Positions 44,929 to 54,774 are shown, counted from the stretch's first letter. The stretch: 64,000 nt of DNA from JAWKWH01 sp963669285 (GCA_963669285.2 CAXXSI010000014.1:630952-694951); one strand, 5' to 3'. The notes: generated by a model from the sequence alone, not told the origin. Translations and numbers: made by a program.

Positions 44929-46195
44929 TTTTGTTCCTTCTGCCCGATTGCCCTACTTTGCCGCGACCCGATTTTGCTGAAGGATTGGCCCGAACGGCAG
45001 ATTTGCCGGATTTTTCGTCGCCAAAACCGCTTTTCGGCTTCTTGCCTTGCGGACGGGCGCCCGGCGCCATCCACACATTTGAAGCGCGGGAGCGCGGTGG
45101 TTCGAATTTGCGCTTGTCACCCTCGGTTTGCTTGTCATCCCCGCGACTTACGGAGGCATTTTGTCCGCGTTTGCCGGTCCGCGATTTTTCATCGGGGTGT
45201 CTTGTTTGCAAACGTTTCAGGCCCTCCTCGCGGAACGAACTTTCGCGCCTGCCGTCATGCGGGACAGATTTCTTCGCCGCGGCACGGTCCTTATCCTTGT
45301 TCGCGGGCTTGTTGGAGAAGGGTTTGATGATCTGTGCATCGAAATCCGCGCCTGCCTCCGCGATCAACCTGTCACCGAGCTGGTCGCGCAACATCCGGCC
45401 TTTCAACTCCATGATCGAACCCGGTTCGAGACTGCCAAGCTGGAAGGGGCCGTAAGAAACGCGGATCAGCCTGGTTACATTCAATCCCAGTGCGCCGAGA
45501 ACCTTTTTGATTTCCCGGTTCTTGCCTTCTCTGAGCGCCACTGACAACCAGGCGTTCGAACCCTGTTTGCGCTCAAGCGTCGCATCAATGGCGCCGTAGA
45601 GCACGCCCTCAACGGCGATTCCCTCTTTCAACTGGTCAAGCGCGGCTTCGTCCACATCACCATGAACGCGGGCACGATAACGCCGCAGCCAGCCTGTCGA
45701 CGGCAGCTCGAGCACGCGTGCAAGCCCGCCATCATTGGTCATCAGCAACAGGCCCTCGGTGGTGAAATCCAGCCTGCCGACGGTCATCAATCGCGGCAAA
45801 CCATCTGGAAGAACATCAAATATCGTCTTGCGCCCCTCCGGGTCGCGGTTGGTGGTCATCGTTTCCGATGGTTTGTGGAACAGAAACAACCGGGTTCTCT
45901 CACGCTCCGGAAGGCGTTGTCCGTCGACGAGCACGACATCGCGCGCACCGACATTGAAGGCCGGCGATGTCAGCACATTGCCGTTCACTTTAACCCTGCC
46001 CCCGGCGATCATCGCCTCGGCCTCACGCCGCGACGCGACACCGGAGCGTGAAATACGCTTGGCTATGCGCTCGCGATCGGTGTCGCGGTCCGGGCTGTCA
46101 GGCGCCTCGGCCTTCTTACGCTTGTTGCCGGCACCAGGCTGAACGCCTTTGGCCTTGCCGACACGGTGCGGCGGCTTTTTTTGGTCGTTGCTCAT
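44909..46195 (-). CDS. rluB: 23S rRNA pseudouridine synthase, RluB/RsuA family, with long basic tail
   Basis: 428 residues. An S4 RNA-binding domain (about 38-95, RISRSGVASRREAEAMIAGG) precedes the pseudouridine synthase domain, whose catalytic Asp is in TVGRLDFTTEGLLLMTNDG. RluB modifies U2605 and RsuA U516; the family type fits RluB but the target base is not proven. The final 150 residues are Lys/Arg/Gly/Ser-rich and likely disordered, as in many alphaproteobacterial homologues. Divergent from tadA. Confidence 0.92.
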   Translation of the reverse strand: MSNDQKKPPHRVGKAKGVQPGAGNKRKKAEAPDSPDRDTDRERIAKRISRSGVASRREAEAMIAGGRVKVNGNVLTSPAFNVGARDVVLVDGQRLPERERTRLFLFHKPSETMTTNRDPEGRKTIFDVLPDGLPRLMTVGRLDFTTEGLLLMTNDGGLARVLELPSTGWLRRYRARVHGDVDEAALDQLKEGIAVEGVLYGAIDATLERKQGSNAWLSVALREGKNREIKKVLGALGLNVTRLIRVSYGPFQLGSLEPGSIMELKGRMLRDQLGDRLIAEAGADFDAQIIKPFSNKPANKDKDRAAAKKSVPHDGRRESSFREEGLKRLQTRHPDEKSRTGKRGQNASVSRGDDKQTEGDKRKFEPPRSRASNVWMAPGARPQGKKPKSGFGDEKSGKSAVRANPSAKSGRGKVGQSGRRNKNADRRR

Positions 46196-46270
46196 GTGGT
46201 TTTCTTCTTTCGATGCGGGTAACTATCAGCTTCGCTTGCACGTTGCGAGCGGAATTGAAGGATAGGGGAC

Positions 46271-46723
46271 ATGCCCGCGCCACCACGTCCGATGAAAATC
46301 GCACTTGAAGAAGCCGAAGCTGCGCAAGCGCGAGGCGAGGTGCCAGTCGGTGCGGTGATCGTGCTGAACGGTAGTGTGATTGCGAAGGCCGGCAACCGCA
46401 CCCGCGAACTCAACGATCCGACAGCGCATGCGGAGATATTGGCAATTCGCGAGGCCTGCTCGGTACTGGGCGATGAGCGGCTGGCGGGAAGCGATCTTTA
46501 CGTCACATTGGAGCCCTGCGCCATGTGCGCCGCCGCGATCAGCTTCGCCCGCACCGGACGGCTTTATTTCGGCGCCGGCGATCCGAAAGGCGGAGCAGTG
46601 GAGAACGGCGTCCGGTTCTTTTCCTCGCCAACATGCCACCACGCGCCGGAGGTTTACTCCGATATCTGTGAACAGGAAGCAAGCCGGCTACTGAAACAAT
46701 TCTTCGCCGAAAAACGCGCCTGA
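46271..46723 (+). CDS. tadA: tRNA-specific adenosine deaminase
   Basis: A 150-residue zinc deaminase that converts A34 to inosine in tRNA-Arg(ACG). Motifs: TAHAEILAIREA (zinc-binding His53, catalytic Glu55) and LEPCAMCAAAI (zinc ligands Cys83 and Cys86). It starts at 46271 (GGGG before it), or possibly at the ATG seven codons later. Confidence 0.96.
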   Translation: MPAPPRPMKIALEEAEAAQARGEVPVGAVIVLNGSVIAKAGNRTRELNDPTAHAEILAIREACSVLGDERLAGSDLYVTLEPCAMCAAAISFARTGRLYFGAGDPKGGAVENGVRFFSSPTCHHAPEVYSDICEQEASRLLKQFFAEKRA

Positions 46724-46808
46724 ACAAAGCTCGCCTGCCGTGTCGTAATCCCGATAGACTTCCATCGCCCTGTGGGCTCACATAAGCAGGCAAACCGTGG
46801 AGTAATTC

Positions 46809-48119
46809 GTGACCAAATCCTACGACGCAATCATTATCGGTGCAGGTGTCATCGGCGCCGCAACCGCTTTTGAGATGGCCAAAGCGGGCCGCCGCACCTT
46901 GAACATCGATGCCCTGGGAGAGGCCGGACATGGGTCCACCTCGGGCTCGTGCGCCATTATTCGGGTCTATTATTCAACCGTGCCCGGCACCGCTCTCGCC
47001 TATGAATCGTATCACTACTGGCGCGATTGGGCCGACTATCTTGGAACAGACGATGAGAGGGGGCTTGCCGAGTATCGCAATATGGGATGCCTGGTCATGA
47101 AAACCGACCTCAATGACCATCTGGGCCGGCACATGGCGATCTGCGACGAACTCAAAATCCCTTACGAAGAATGGGACGAGGCGCAGATCAAGGCCCGTCT
47201 GCCTCACTTCGAGCTGGACACGTTCTGGCCGGCAAAACGACCGGAAGACGACGGATTCGGCGAGCCGAGCGGCAACAGGATTTCCGGCGGTGTATTTTTC
47301 CCGACTGGCGGCTACGTGACAGATCCGGCGTTGTCAGCGCACAATCTGCAAAGGGCGGCCGAGGCAAAGGGGGCCGAGTTCCTGTTCAATTCCAGGGTAA
47401 CCGCGATTTTGACCGAGAATGGCCGCGTATCCGGGGTTCGGCTGGAAGACGGTCGGGAAATCAACGCATCGGTTGTCGTCAACGTGGCCGGGCCCGCGTC
47501 ATGCCTGATCAATGAAATGGCCGGTGTAACCGGCGACATGGCCATCAGCACCAAGGCAATGAAACAAGAGGTCGTACATCTTCCCGCACCGGCCGGTTTC
47601 TTCGCCGATGGCAAGGAAATGGTGATCTCGGATAGTGACATCGCCTGCTACCTGAGACCGGAAAAGGGTGGCCATCTGCTGATTGGCAGCGAGGACCCAC
47701 CGTGCGACAGCCATGTCGTTGTTGACGATCCGTTTGCCGATGATTGGCAGGAGTTTTCGCAGCAATGGGACGTGCAGGCCATGCGGCAGGCGCAGCGGGC
47801 TCCGACAATCGGCATACCAAGCCACCCAAAGGGCGTGGTCGACCTTTACGATGTCACCGAGGATTGGATTCCGATTTACGACAAATCGTCTTTGCCGGGC
47901 TTCTACATGGCCTGCGGAAGCAGCGGAAACCAATACAAGAATGCGCCCGTGGCCGGAAAGATGATGGCAGCGCTGATCGAATACTGCGAAGCCGGCAATG
48001 ACCACGATGCCGCGCCGCTATCGATCTCGCTGCCCCATACGGGTATCGATCTCAACATCGGCTTTTTCTCGCGCAATCGCGAGATCAATCAGGACAGCAG
48101 TTTTACGGTGTTGGGGTAG
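46809..48119 (+). CDS. FAD-dependent oxidoreductase, DAO/sarcosine oxidase-beta-like
   Basis: A 436-residue amine/amino acid oxidase of the DAO superfamily. The FAD Rossmann motif is YDAIIIGAGVIGAATAFEMA; GSTSGSCAIIRVYYS matches the Arg/His loop of sarcosine oxidase beta subunits and dimethylglycine-type dehydrogenases, where flavin may be covalently held. The closing FYMACGSSGNQYKNAPVAGK is a family block. It starts with GTG. Sitting alone between tadA and a convergent lipoprotein gene it could act on N-methylated amino acids, fitting the demethylases at 12.7-16.4 kb, but no direct link is shown. Confidence 0.87.
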   Translation: MTKSYDAIIIGAGVIGAATAFEMAKAGRRTLNIDALGEAGHGSTSGSCAIIRVYYSTVPGTALAYESYHYWRDWADYLGTDDERGLAEYRNMGCLVMKTDLNDHLGRHMAICDELKIPYEEWDEAQIKARLPHFELDTFWPAKRPEDDGFGEPSGNRISGGVFFPTGGYVTDPALSAHNLQRAAEAKGAEFLFNSRVTAILTENGRVSGVRLEDGREINASVVVNVAGPASCLINEMAGVTGDMAISTKAMKQEVVHLPAPAGFFADGKEMVISDSDIACYLRPEKGGHLLIGSEDPPCDSHVVVDDPFADDWQEFSQQWDVQAMRQAQRAPTIGIPSHPKGVVDLYDVTEDWIPIYDKSSLPGFYMACGSSGNQYKNAPVAGKMMAALIEYCEAGNDHDAAPLSISLPHTGIDLNIGFFSRNREINQDSSFTVLG

Positions 48120-48125
48120 AACCGT

Positions 48126-48914
48126 TCAGGACCAAGGCAAGTAATCTTTCCAACTGCGCTTGCCCGCCTTCTTGCGGGAATTGGCCTTGCGCTTGGCTTC
48201 CTTCTTGTCCTCATCCTCGCCGATATCGTTAACCGGTGCGGTTTCGGCCGGAGCGCGATACTCAAGCGGCGGTTCGCTTAGATATTTCCGGGACGTCGGA
48301 TCACCCTGTTTATTCGCCGCAAGACGGCGGTTGAACTCCGCTCGCGCGGCGTTCGGATCAACCTCTGCCGTTGCCAGTGCGGGATTGCGGTCAAGCTGGG
48401 CCCGCGAGCGCGCCGGTTTCGGCTTGCTGGCGAAACGGCGGCGGGCGGCCTCGTCCGTATTTGCACTCATATTGTCGAGAACAAGGTTCGGATTGCGGTC
48501 ATACTGGGCCGCCGAAACGGTTTCAGCGTTCTCGGGACCTTTGATCTTTGGCCGCCAGCCCAGATTATCGCGATTTTCGGTGGCCTCGGCACGAAGCCTG
48601 GCACGCTGTTGTTCCGGCGATTCCGGCCAAGCGGCACTGGCGGATGCGACCACATTTTCCTGGGGATCCGGGAGTGCAGCTGTCTCAGCCGGTTTTACCA
48701 GCTCGGGACGCGGCTTGTAGGTGATTTTCTCCTGCTGCTTCGGACCGATGGTCAAAATTCCGGTGACATCTTCCAGAAGCTGCGTGCTGGCGGCCTTGCC
48801 GGTGCCATAAGTGGGTGAACTCATGCACCCGCTCAAACCGGTTGCCGCAACAATCAGGGCGGATGCGGCACCCAACCTGATCAAGCCGGTACGTTCTGCA
48901 CAGAATATCTTCAC
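48126..48914 (-). CDS. Conserved lipoprotein of unknown function
   Basis: 262 residues. The N terminus is a lipoprotein signal peptide with lipobox LSGC (about residues 27-30), then MSSPTYGTGKAASTQLLEDV. The rest is low in hydrophobic residues with many Ala, Arg, Pro and Asn, repeated RNPxL-type phrases (DRNPNLVLDN, DRNPALATAE) and a lysine-rich tail ending SWKDYLPWS. I do not recognise a domain. In related genomes a lipoprotein of this type lies near ileS and the M16 genes. Confidence 0.75.
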   Translation of the reverse strand: MKIFCAERTGLIRLGAASALIVAATGLSGCMSSPTYGTGKAASTQLLEDVTGILTIGPKQQEKITYKPRPELVKPAETAALPDPQENVVASASAAWPESPEQQRARLRAEATENRDNLGWRPKIKGPENAETVSAAQYDRNPNLVLDNMSANTDEAARRRFASKPKPARSRAQLDRNPALATAEVDPNAARAEFNRRLAANKQGDPTSRKYLSEPPLEYRAPAETAPVNDIGEDEDKKEAKRKANSRKKAGKRSWKDYLPWS

Positions 48915-49092
48915 GGCACAATGCCCCTACTTCAAGAATTTCTGATCCCCGCGGCGCCAACGCGCCACATATGCCCAATGCCGGTCAATTCCGGCGACAA
49001 CAAGGCATTTTTCAATGTTCGCCATACCACAGAGTCCGGTTCCAGGGCAATTACGCTTCCGCAGTAGCGTAAACACACTTCATTGCAATGCA

Positions 49093-52053
49093 TCATGCCT
49101 CAGATATCAGGCGCCCTGCCGCGGCCAATTCCTTGAGCGCTGCAGCGTCGCGGGCCGAAACGTCCGGAAAATCCGGATCCGAACCGACATCGTCGGTATA
49201 GCGCCACGACCGGGCACACTTCGTGCCCGACGCCTTGCGCTGCACCACTGCGACACCGGCGACCTCATCCAGCTTGAACGCACCATCGGGAGCGGATCCG
49301 GGCGCGATTTGAAACCCGCTGGTGATGCAGATTTCGGCCATGTCGGCACCATCGATCGCAGCCAGCAGACCGTCGTCGCTGATATGGACGACGGGAGCGG
49401 CTTCGAGCGAAGAGCCGATGCGTTTTTCACGCCGTTCGATCTCCAGCGCGCCGGTGACGACGCGTCGAACCCGTCTGATTTTCCGCCATTTGTCGGCCAG
49501 GGCGTCATCGCGCCATTCGGCAGGTACTGCCGGAAACTGTTCCAGATGGACGGATGTGGCATCCGGATTTCGTTCAAGCCATGCTTCTTCCGACGTGAAT
49601 GTCAAAAGCGGCGCCAGCCACAACACCGTACTATCGAAGAGCTTTCTGACCACCTGCAGCGCCGCCTTGCGACGCTGACTCGACGGCGCGTCGCAGTACA
49701 GCGCATCCTTGCGGATATCGAAATAGAACGCAGACAATTCGACCACCATGAAGTCGATCAAGGCACGCGCAATGCGTTTGAAATCGAAATCGTCATAGCC
49801 CTTGCGAACCAGTTCATCGAGTTCGGAGAGCCGGTGCAACATGAGGCGCTCCAGTTCCGGCATATCGGCGAGTGCAACCTCCTCGCCCTCGTCATGGGCG
49901 AGCGTACCGAGCATCCAGCGGATGGTATTGCGCAGTTTGCGATAGGCGTCGATGTTGGTCTGCAGCACGTTCTTGCCGAGGCGCTGGTCTTCCCAGTAGT
50001 CGGTGGTGGCCACCCACAGGCGCAGGATATCGGCGCCGGACTGGTTCATCACATCCTGCGGCACGACCGTGTTGCCGAGGGATTTCGACATTTTGCGGCC
50101 TTCCTCATCCATGGTGAAACCATGGGTGATGACGGTGTCGTAGGGCGCGCGGCCACGGGTGCCGCAGCTTTCCAGCAGCGAGGAATGAAACCAGCCACGA
50201 TGCTGGTCGGAACCTTCCAGATAGACATCGGCAGGCCATTTGACATCATCGCGGTCTTCCAGTGTGAACGCGTGGGTCGAACCGGAATCAAACCAGACAT
50301 CGAGAATGTCGGTCACCTGTTGCCACGGTTCGTTGGCGCGACTGCCCAGAAAGCGCTCGCGCGCACCATCTGCAAACCATGCGTCAGCACCTTCGGCCTC
50401 GAATGCCTCCAGAACGCGATTGTTGACGGCCTCGTCCTTCAGGACGTTGCCGTCCTCGTCGGCAAAGACGCAAATGGGAACGCCCCAGGCGCGCTGACGC
50501 GACAGCACCCAGTCGGGCCGGTCCTCGATCATGGCGTGCAATCGGGCCTGTCCGGCGGCGGGCACGAAACGTGTTTCGCCGATGGCCTTGAGCGCGCGCG
50601 ACCTGAGCGTTGTGCCGTCGCCCAGTTCCTTGTCCATGTGGACGAACCATTGCGGTGTATTGCGGAAGATCACTGGTTTCTTTGACCGCCATGAATGCGG
50701 ATAGGTGTGTTTCAGCCGCCCGCGGGCAAACAGCATGTTCTTTTCGATCAAGGCGGTGATGACCGCCTGATTGGCATTGCCTTTCTTGCCCTTGTCGTCG
50801 ATGACACGCGCCGGTCCGCCCTCGCGATCCGGGCCGAAACCGGGTGCGTCCTTGGTAAAGCAGCCGTCGTCGCCGACAGTAAACGGGATTTGCGAGGAGA
50901 TGCCACACGCTTCGAGATCGCGAGCATTATCCATCCAGATCTCGAAATCCTCGCGGCCATGGCCCGGCGCGGTGTGGACGAAGCCCGTACCGGCGTCATC
51001 AGTGACATGGTCGCCGTCGAGAAGCGGAATATCGAACTCATAGCCGCCACCGAGACTACGCAGCGGATGGGCACAGGTGATTGACGAGAGCTCGTCAGCT
51101 GCAACATCGCGAAGCCGTTTGAATTCCAGCTTGGCCTTGGCGAAGCTCTCTTCTGCCAGCGTGTCAGCAAAGACCAGTTTTTCACCGGGTCTAGGCCCAA
51201 AATCGTTCTCGGCCGCGGTAACTTCATACAGACCGTAGCTGATGCGAGAGGAGTAGCTTATCGCCCGGTTACCCGGGATCGTCCAAGGTGTGGTGGTCCA
51301 GATGACAATGAATGCATCGCCTAAATCGGGTGCTTTTTCCACCTGATTTTCAACTCCGCCAGCAATCGGAAACTTCACCCAGACCGTATCGCTCTCATAA
51401 TCGGCATACTCCACCTCGGCCTCGGCCAGCGCCGTGCGCTCGACCACCGACCACATGATCGGTTTCGATCCGCGATAGAGCTGGTCGGACATGGCGAATT
51501 TCAACAGTTCACCGGCAATGCGGGCCTCGGCGTGGAAGTTCATCGTCGTATATGGTGTTTCAAAGTCGCCGACGATCCCAAGGCGCTGGAACTCCTCGGT
51601 CTGCACTGTGATCCAATGATCGGCAAACTCGCGGCATTCCCTGCGGAATTCGTTGACCGGCACCTCGTCCTTGTTCTTGCCCTTGGAGCGATACTGCTCC
51701 TCGATCTTCCATTCGATCGGCAGACCGTGACAGTCCCAGCCGGGGATGTAGTTGGAATCAAAGCCGCGCATCTGGAACGAGCGGGTGATGATGTCTTTCA
51801 AGACCTTGTTGAGCGCATGGCCGATATGGATGTTGCCATTGGCGTAGGGCGGACCATCATGAAGGATGTATTTTGGCTTGCCTGCAGCATCCTCACGCAG
51901 CTTTTTGTAAAGGTTCATCTCCTGCCAGCGCGCGACGATTTCCGGCTCCTTCTTCGGCAGGCCGGCGCGCATCGGAAAGTCTGTTTTCGGCAGAAACAGT
52001 GTTTTGGAATAATCGAGCTTTTCGCCCTGATCGGTCATGGTTGTTTCGGTCAT
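49093..52053 (-). CDS. ileS: Isoleucyl-tRNA synthetase
   Basis: A 986-residue class I synthetase. The HIGH motif is in PYANGNIHIGHALNKVLKD, the KMSKS loop in GRKMSKSLGNTVVPQ, and the editing domain CP1 lies between. A trailing region (KCARSW) corresponds to the C-terminal zinc-finger position but with few cysteines. I start at 52053 (MTETTMTDQG); an upstream GTG adds seven codons. There is no lspA downstream, where many relatives have it. An unusual inverted-repeat pair lies 64-89 bases upstream of the ATG. Confidence 0.97.
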   Translation of the reverse strand: MTETTMTDQGEKLDYSKTLFLPKTDFPMRAGLPKKEPEIVARWQEMNLYKKLREDAAGKPKYILHDGPPYANGNIHIGHALNKVLKDIITRSFQMRGFDSNYIPGWDCHGLPIEWKIEEQYRSKGKNKDEVPVNEFRRECREFADHWITVQTEEFQRLGIVGDFETPYTTMNFHAEARIAGELLKFAMSDQLYRGSKPIMWSVVERTALAEAEVEYADYESDTVWVKFPIAGGVENQVEKAPDLGDAFIVIWTTTPWTIPGNRAISYSSRISYGLYEVTAAENDFGPRPGEKLVFADTLAEESFAKAKLEFKRLRDVAADELSSITCAHPLRSLGGGYEFDIPLLDGDHVTDDAGTGFVHTAPGHGREDFEIWMDNARDLEACGISSQIPFTVGDDGCFTKDAPGFGPDREGGPARVIDDKGKKGNANQAVITALIEKNMLFARGRLKHTYPHSWRSKKPVIFRNTPQWFVHMDKELGDGTTLRSRALKAIGETRFVPAAGQARLHAMIEDRPDWVLSRQRAWGVPICVFADEDGNVLKDEAVNNRVLEAFEAEGADAWFADGARERFLGSRANEPWQQVTDILDVWFDSGSTHAFTLEDRDDVKWPADVYLEGSDQHRGWFHSSLLESCGTRGRAPYDTVITHGFTMDEEGRKMSKSLGNTVVPQDVMNQSGADILRLWVATTDYWEDQRLGKNVLQTNIDAYRKLRNTIRWMLGTLAHDEGEEVALADMPELERLMLHRLSELDELVRKGYDDFDFKRIARALIDFMVVELSAFYFDIRKDALYCDAPSSQRRKAALQVVRKLFDSTVLWLAPLLTFTSEEAWLERNPDATSVHLEQFPAVPAEWRDDALADKWRKIRRVRRVVTGALEIERREKRIGSSLEAAPVVHISDDGLLAAIDGADMAEICITSGFQIAPGSAPDGAFKLDEVAGVAVVQRKASGTKCARSWRYTDDVGSDPDFPDVSARDAAALKELAAAGRLISEA

Positions 52054-52116
52054 CTTGGCCCCGTTCGGGATCACCGCGAATGCGGACTATGCTTGAATTT
52101 ACGGAAATACACGGAA

Positions 52117-52142
52117 TTGCGCGGATGTCTGCGCAAACATCC
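52117..52142 (-). promoter_or_regulatory. Interlocked inverted repeats in the ileS leader region
   Basis: Reading leftward toward ileS: GGATGT, TTGCGC, AG, ACATCC, GCGCAA. GGATGT pairs with ACATCC and TTGCGC with GCGCAA, and each pair can form a 6-bp hairpin only if the other does not. All arms are perfect. Confidence 0.4.
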
Positions 52143-52304
52143 CGGCCTCATCGCTGCTGATTTCAGCGTGCGGCCGGGCCAATAATTCGTATGGCGGTGA
52201 GAATGCGGAGCGCGGTACTCATCATGGCCGCGACTTCTAACCGAGGAGGCCGTCGGAATAAAGAGGTTTTGTGGCATGTTTCCGAATGGCCACCACGGTT
52301 CGGC

Positions 52305-53051
52305 TTACCAAACCGAACCGTCGAGCTTCTCGAAGATCAGTTTGCGCATCTGCCGGGTTACGAATTGCGGCATCAACCTGCCGGCAAGCGCAAAGGTTTT
52401 CGGTCCCGCTCCCGGTATGACAAGCCGCCGCCCCGCCTCTACCGCCGCCTTGATTGCCCGAGCCGCCTCAACCGGGTGCATCCGCTTGGCCGCATCGGCA
52501 TCCGGCGGCGCATGGCGCTGTGCATGCCCGGTCTGCAGCGGTCCGGGGAATGCCAGTGTCACGGTTACGCCGCGGCTCAAAAACGGTTTGCGTATGCTGC
52601 GCGCATAAACCGCCACAGCATCCTTCGAGGCGGCATATGCCGACGCGCCTGGGTAGCCGGTAAAATGCGACAGCGAAGAAATGAAGCATGCTCCACCGTT
52701 GATGGAATTTTCGCGCACAAGTGTCGAAGCAAGAACCATCGGTGCTTCTGCGTTCAGCCGCATCAGGCGCTTTGACGTGTCTGATGGCAATTCTTCAAAC
52801 GGTCCGGTGGCATTGGCGCCGGCGTTGAGAATGACGAACTCAAACGGTCCGGCCGCGAGAATGACCGGCATGGTGGTGTCAAGTGCGTTGCGATCTGCCA
52901 GATCGCACTGGATGTGGACCATTCCGTTGGCGTTTACCGGTGCCGTCCTGTCGATCGACACAACATCGTAGCCATCCGCAGCAAACTGGGTGACCAAGGC
53001 TTGACCAAGCCCGGCGGAGCCACCGGTGACGAGAACGCGCCTGGCGGTCAT
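52305..53051 (-). CDS. SDR family oxidoreductase (first of pair)
   Basis: A 248-residue short-chain dehydrogenase. The N-terminal cofactor motif is VLVTGGSAGLGQAL, the structural motif NAG is in LNAGANATG, and the catalytic Tyr-x3-Lys is AYAASK. The acidic residue after strand 2 (VVSIDRT) favours NAD(H) over NADP(H). The start at 53051 overlaps the upstream SDR stop as ATGA. An 8-bp palindrome (CGGTTCGG, 52297-52304; CCGAACCG, 52314-52321) spans the stop codon. Substrate unknown. Confidence 0.86.
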   Translation of the reverse strand: MTARRVLVTGGSAGLGQALVTQFAADGYDVVSIDRTAPVNANGMVHIQCDLADRNALDTTMPVILAAGPFEFVILNAGANATGPFEELPSDTSKRLMRLNAEAPMVLASTLVRENSINGGACFISSLSHFTGYPGASAYAASKDAVAVYARSIRKPFLSRGVTVTLAFPGPLQTGHAQRHAPPDADAAKRMHPVEAARAIKAAVEAGRRLVIPGAGPKTFALAGRLMPQFVTRQMRKLIFEKLDGSVW

Positions 53052-53752
53052 GGTATTACCAGCCAATAACCGCCGAGGATAAACCGCGCATATGATGCAA
53101 CGGCCACCGGTTTGTTGCCGGCGGCCAGACGTTCGATCATCCTGGCGGTGGCGGCGGTCGAAAGGAAAAACCGTTCGGCATTTCCGGGATCGTATCCGGC
53201 TTTTCGGTGCATGCCGCTGGCCGTTGGTCCCGGATGGATTATCTGAACCGTGACACGTCCCTGCCATTCCGACAACAGCGCACGGGCAAATCCGTGCAAT
53301 GCCGCCTTGGAGGCAGCATAGGATGCAATCGCGCCATTGCCGCGGTGTGCGACCGATCCGATCAGCACCAGTTTTCCTGCCGATTTCTCCAATAGCGGAA
53401 ACAAGGCATGTGCCAAAGCCATGGGCGTTGTGGTGTTGATGTCCAAAATGTTGCGGATTGATGCGGCGGTCTCGTCGGCGGGATTAACGGCCGAACCCGC
53501 GGCTGCATTAAGTATTGCCAGGTCAAGCTGGTCCCAGCTGAGCTGGTCAATAGCGGCTCTGATTGCGGCTACTGTGGCATCGGGATCACCCTGGTCGGCT
53601 TGCTGGTAGGCGGCACCGACAGGCAGGCAATCGGCGACTTCCGCTTTCGGGCGACGCCCGGACAACAACAGCTGCGAGTTTTGACTGTACCGGTTTGCCA
53701 ATTCGAGACCGATACCGGACGTCGCTCCCGTAATCAGAACCTTCCGATTCAC
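53048..53752 (-). CDS. SDR family oxidoreductase (second of pair)
   Basis: A 234-residue short-chain dehydrogenase with VLITGATSGIGLELANRYSQ (cofactor), LNAAAGSAV in place of the usual NAG, and SYAASKAALHGF (Tyr-x3-Lys). It has a C-terminal hydrophobic segment (FILGGYWLVIP). The start overlaps the ribF stop as ATGA. The two SDRs are dissimilar enough to suggest different substrates in one pathway. Both may be co-expressed with ribF. Confidence 0.84.
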   Translation of the reverse strand: MNRKVLITGATSGIGLELANRYSQNSQLLLSGRRPKAEVADCLPVGAAYQQADQGDPDATVAAIRAAIDQLSWDQLDLAILNAAAGSAVNPADETAASIRNILDINTTTPMALAHALFPLLEKSAGKLVLIGSVAHRGNGAIASYAASKAALHGFARALLSEWQGRVTVQIIHPGPTASGMHRKAGYDPGNAERFFLSTAATARMIERLAAGNKPVAVASYARFILGGYWLVIP

Positions 53753-54762
53753 GAGCTGAAAGCCAATTCCAGGTCGAGCACCCCGAAGGGTTCGACACGA
53801 GACAGAAGCGCGCGGGCTTCCGCTTCATCGCGCTTCATCTGATCGGTCAAAGCCTGAATTCCGTCAAATTTCTGTTCGCCGCGCAGCAAACCAAACAGCG
53901 ATACAACGCATTCTTCGTCATACAGATCGTTGTCGAAGTCGAACACGTACACTTCCAGCAATGCCTCACCGTCGTCCTCAACCGTGGGACGGCGGCCAAA
54001 GCTGGCCACGCCATCGTGCAGACTGCCGTCCGCCCGCCGCAGGCGCACCGCGTAAATGCCATGACGCAGCCGGGTTTCGGGCTCGAGACGGATATTGGCG
54101 GTCGGAAATCCCAGGGTACGCCCCAGCCGGCGGCCGGCCACGATTTTTCCCGATACCGAATAGCGATATCCAAGCAATCCGTTGGCTTCGGCGAGTTCAC
54201 CGGTTTCCAGGCAGCGGCGAATGCGGCTTGACGAGACCACTTCGGCGCCTTCATCGCGGAATGCATCGATCAAATCGACGCTGAAGCCCAGGCGCTCGCC
54301 CGCTTCCATCAAATAGGCCGGACCGCCCTGACGGCCCTTGCCGAAATGAAAATCGAATCCGGTCACGGCGTTGGAAATACCCATCTGCCCGACCAGCACA
54401 TCGGCTACGAAAGATTCGGCCGATTGACCGGCGAACTCCCGGGTAAACGGGTATTCGATGATTACATCGAAGCCCAACTGGCACACAAGCCGCGCTTTCA
54501 TCGCCGGCGGGGTGAGACGATAAACAGGCGTTTGGGGGCTGAACAGCGAGCGCGGGTGGGGTTCAAACGTCAGAACCAGCGCCGGCACGGATTGCCGCTC
54601 GGCGTCTACGAGCGCACGGCTCAGCACCGCTTGGTGGCCGCGGTGGACGCCATCGAAATTGCCGATTGCCACAACGCCGCCACGGAGATGTTGCGGCAAC
54701 CGCTCACCGCCGCGAATACGAGCGGAGCCGGCAGGCATGGGATTTCGGGCAGAGCTTGTCAT
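53749..54762 (-). CDS. ribF: Bifunctional riboflavin kinase / FAD synthetase
   Basis: 337 residues. The N-terminal FAD synthetase (adenylyltransferase) domain has AIGNFDGVHRGHQAVLS, the nucleotidyltransferase HxGH-like motif; the C-terminal kinase domain has GRTLGFPTANIRLEP, with PTAN binding Mg and flavin. It makes FMN and FAD for the many flavoproteins in this window. Tightly followed by two SDR genes. Confidence 0.95.
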   Translation of the reverse strand: MTSSARNPMPAGSARIRGGERLPQHLRGGVVAIGNFDGVHRGHQAVLSRALVDAERQSVPALVLTFEPHPRSLFSPQTPVYRLTPPAMKARLVCQLGFDVIIEYPFTREFAGQSAESFVADVLVGQMGISNAVTGFDFHFGKGRQGGPAYLMEAGERLGFSVDLIDAFRDEGAEVVSSSRIRRCLETGELAEANGLLGYRYSVSGKIVAGRRLGRTLGFPTANIRLEPETRLRHGIYAVRLRRADGSLHDGVASFGRRPTVEDDGEALLEVYVFDFDNDLYDEECVVSLFGLLRGEQKFDGIQALTDQMKRDEAEARALLSRVEPFGVLDLELAFSS

Positions 54763-54774
54763 CGGATAGATCGA

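Noticed and set aside
52117..52142. H-type pseudoknot formed by both stems together
   Set aside because: Connecting loops would be 0, 2 and 0 bases, too short to span two 6-bp stems; alternative hairpins remain possible.
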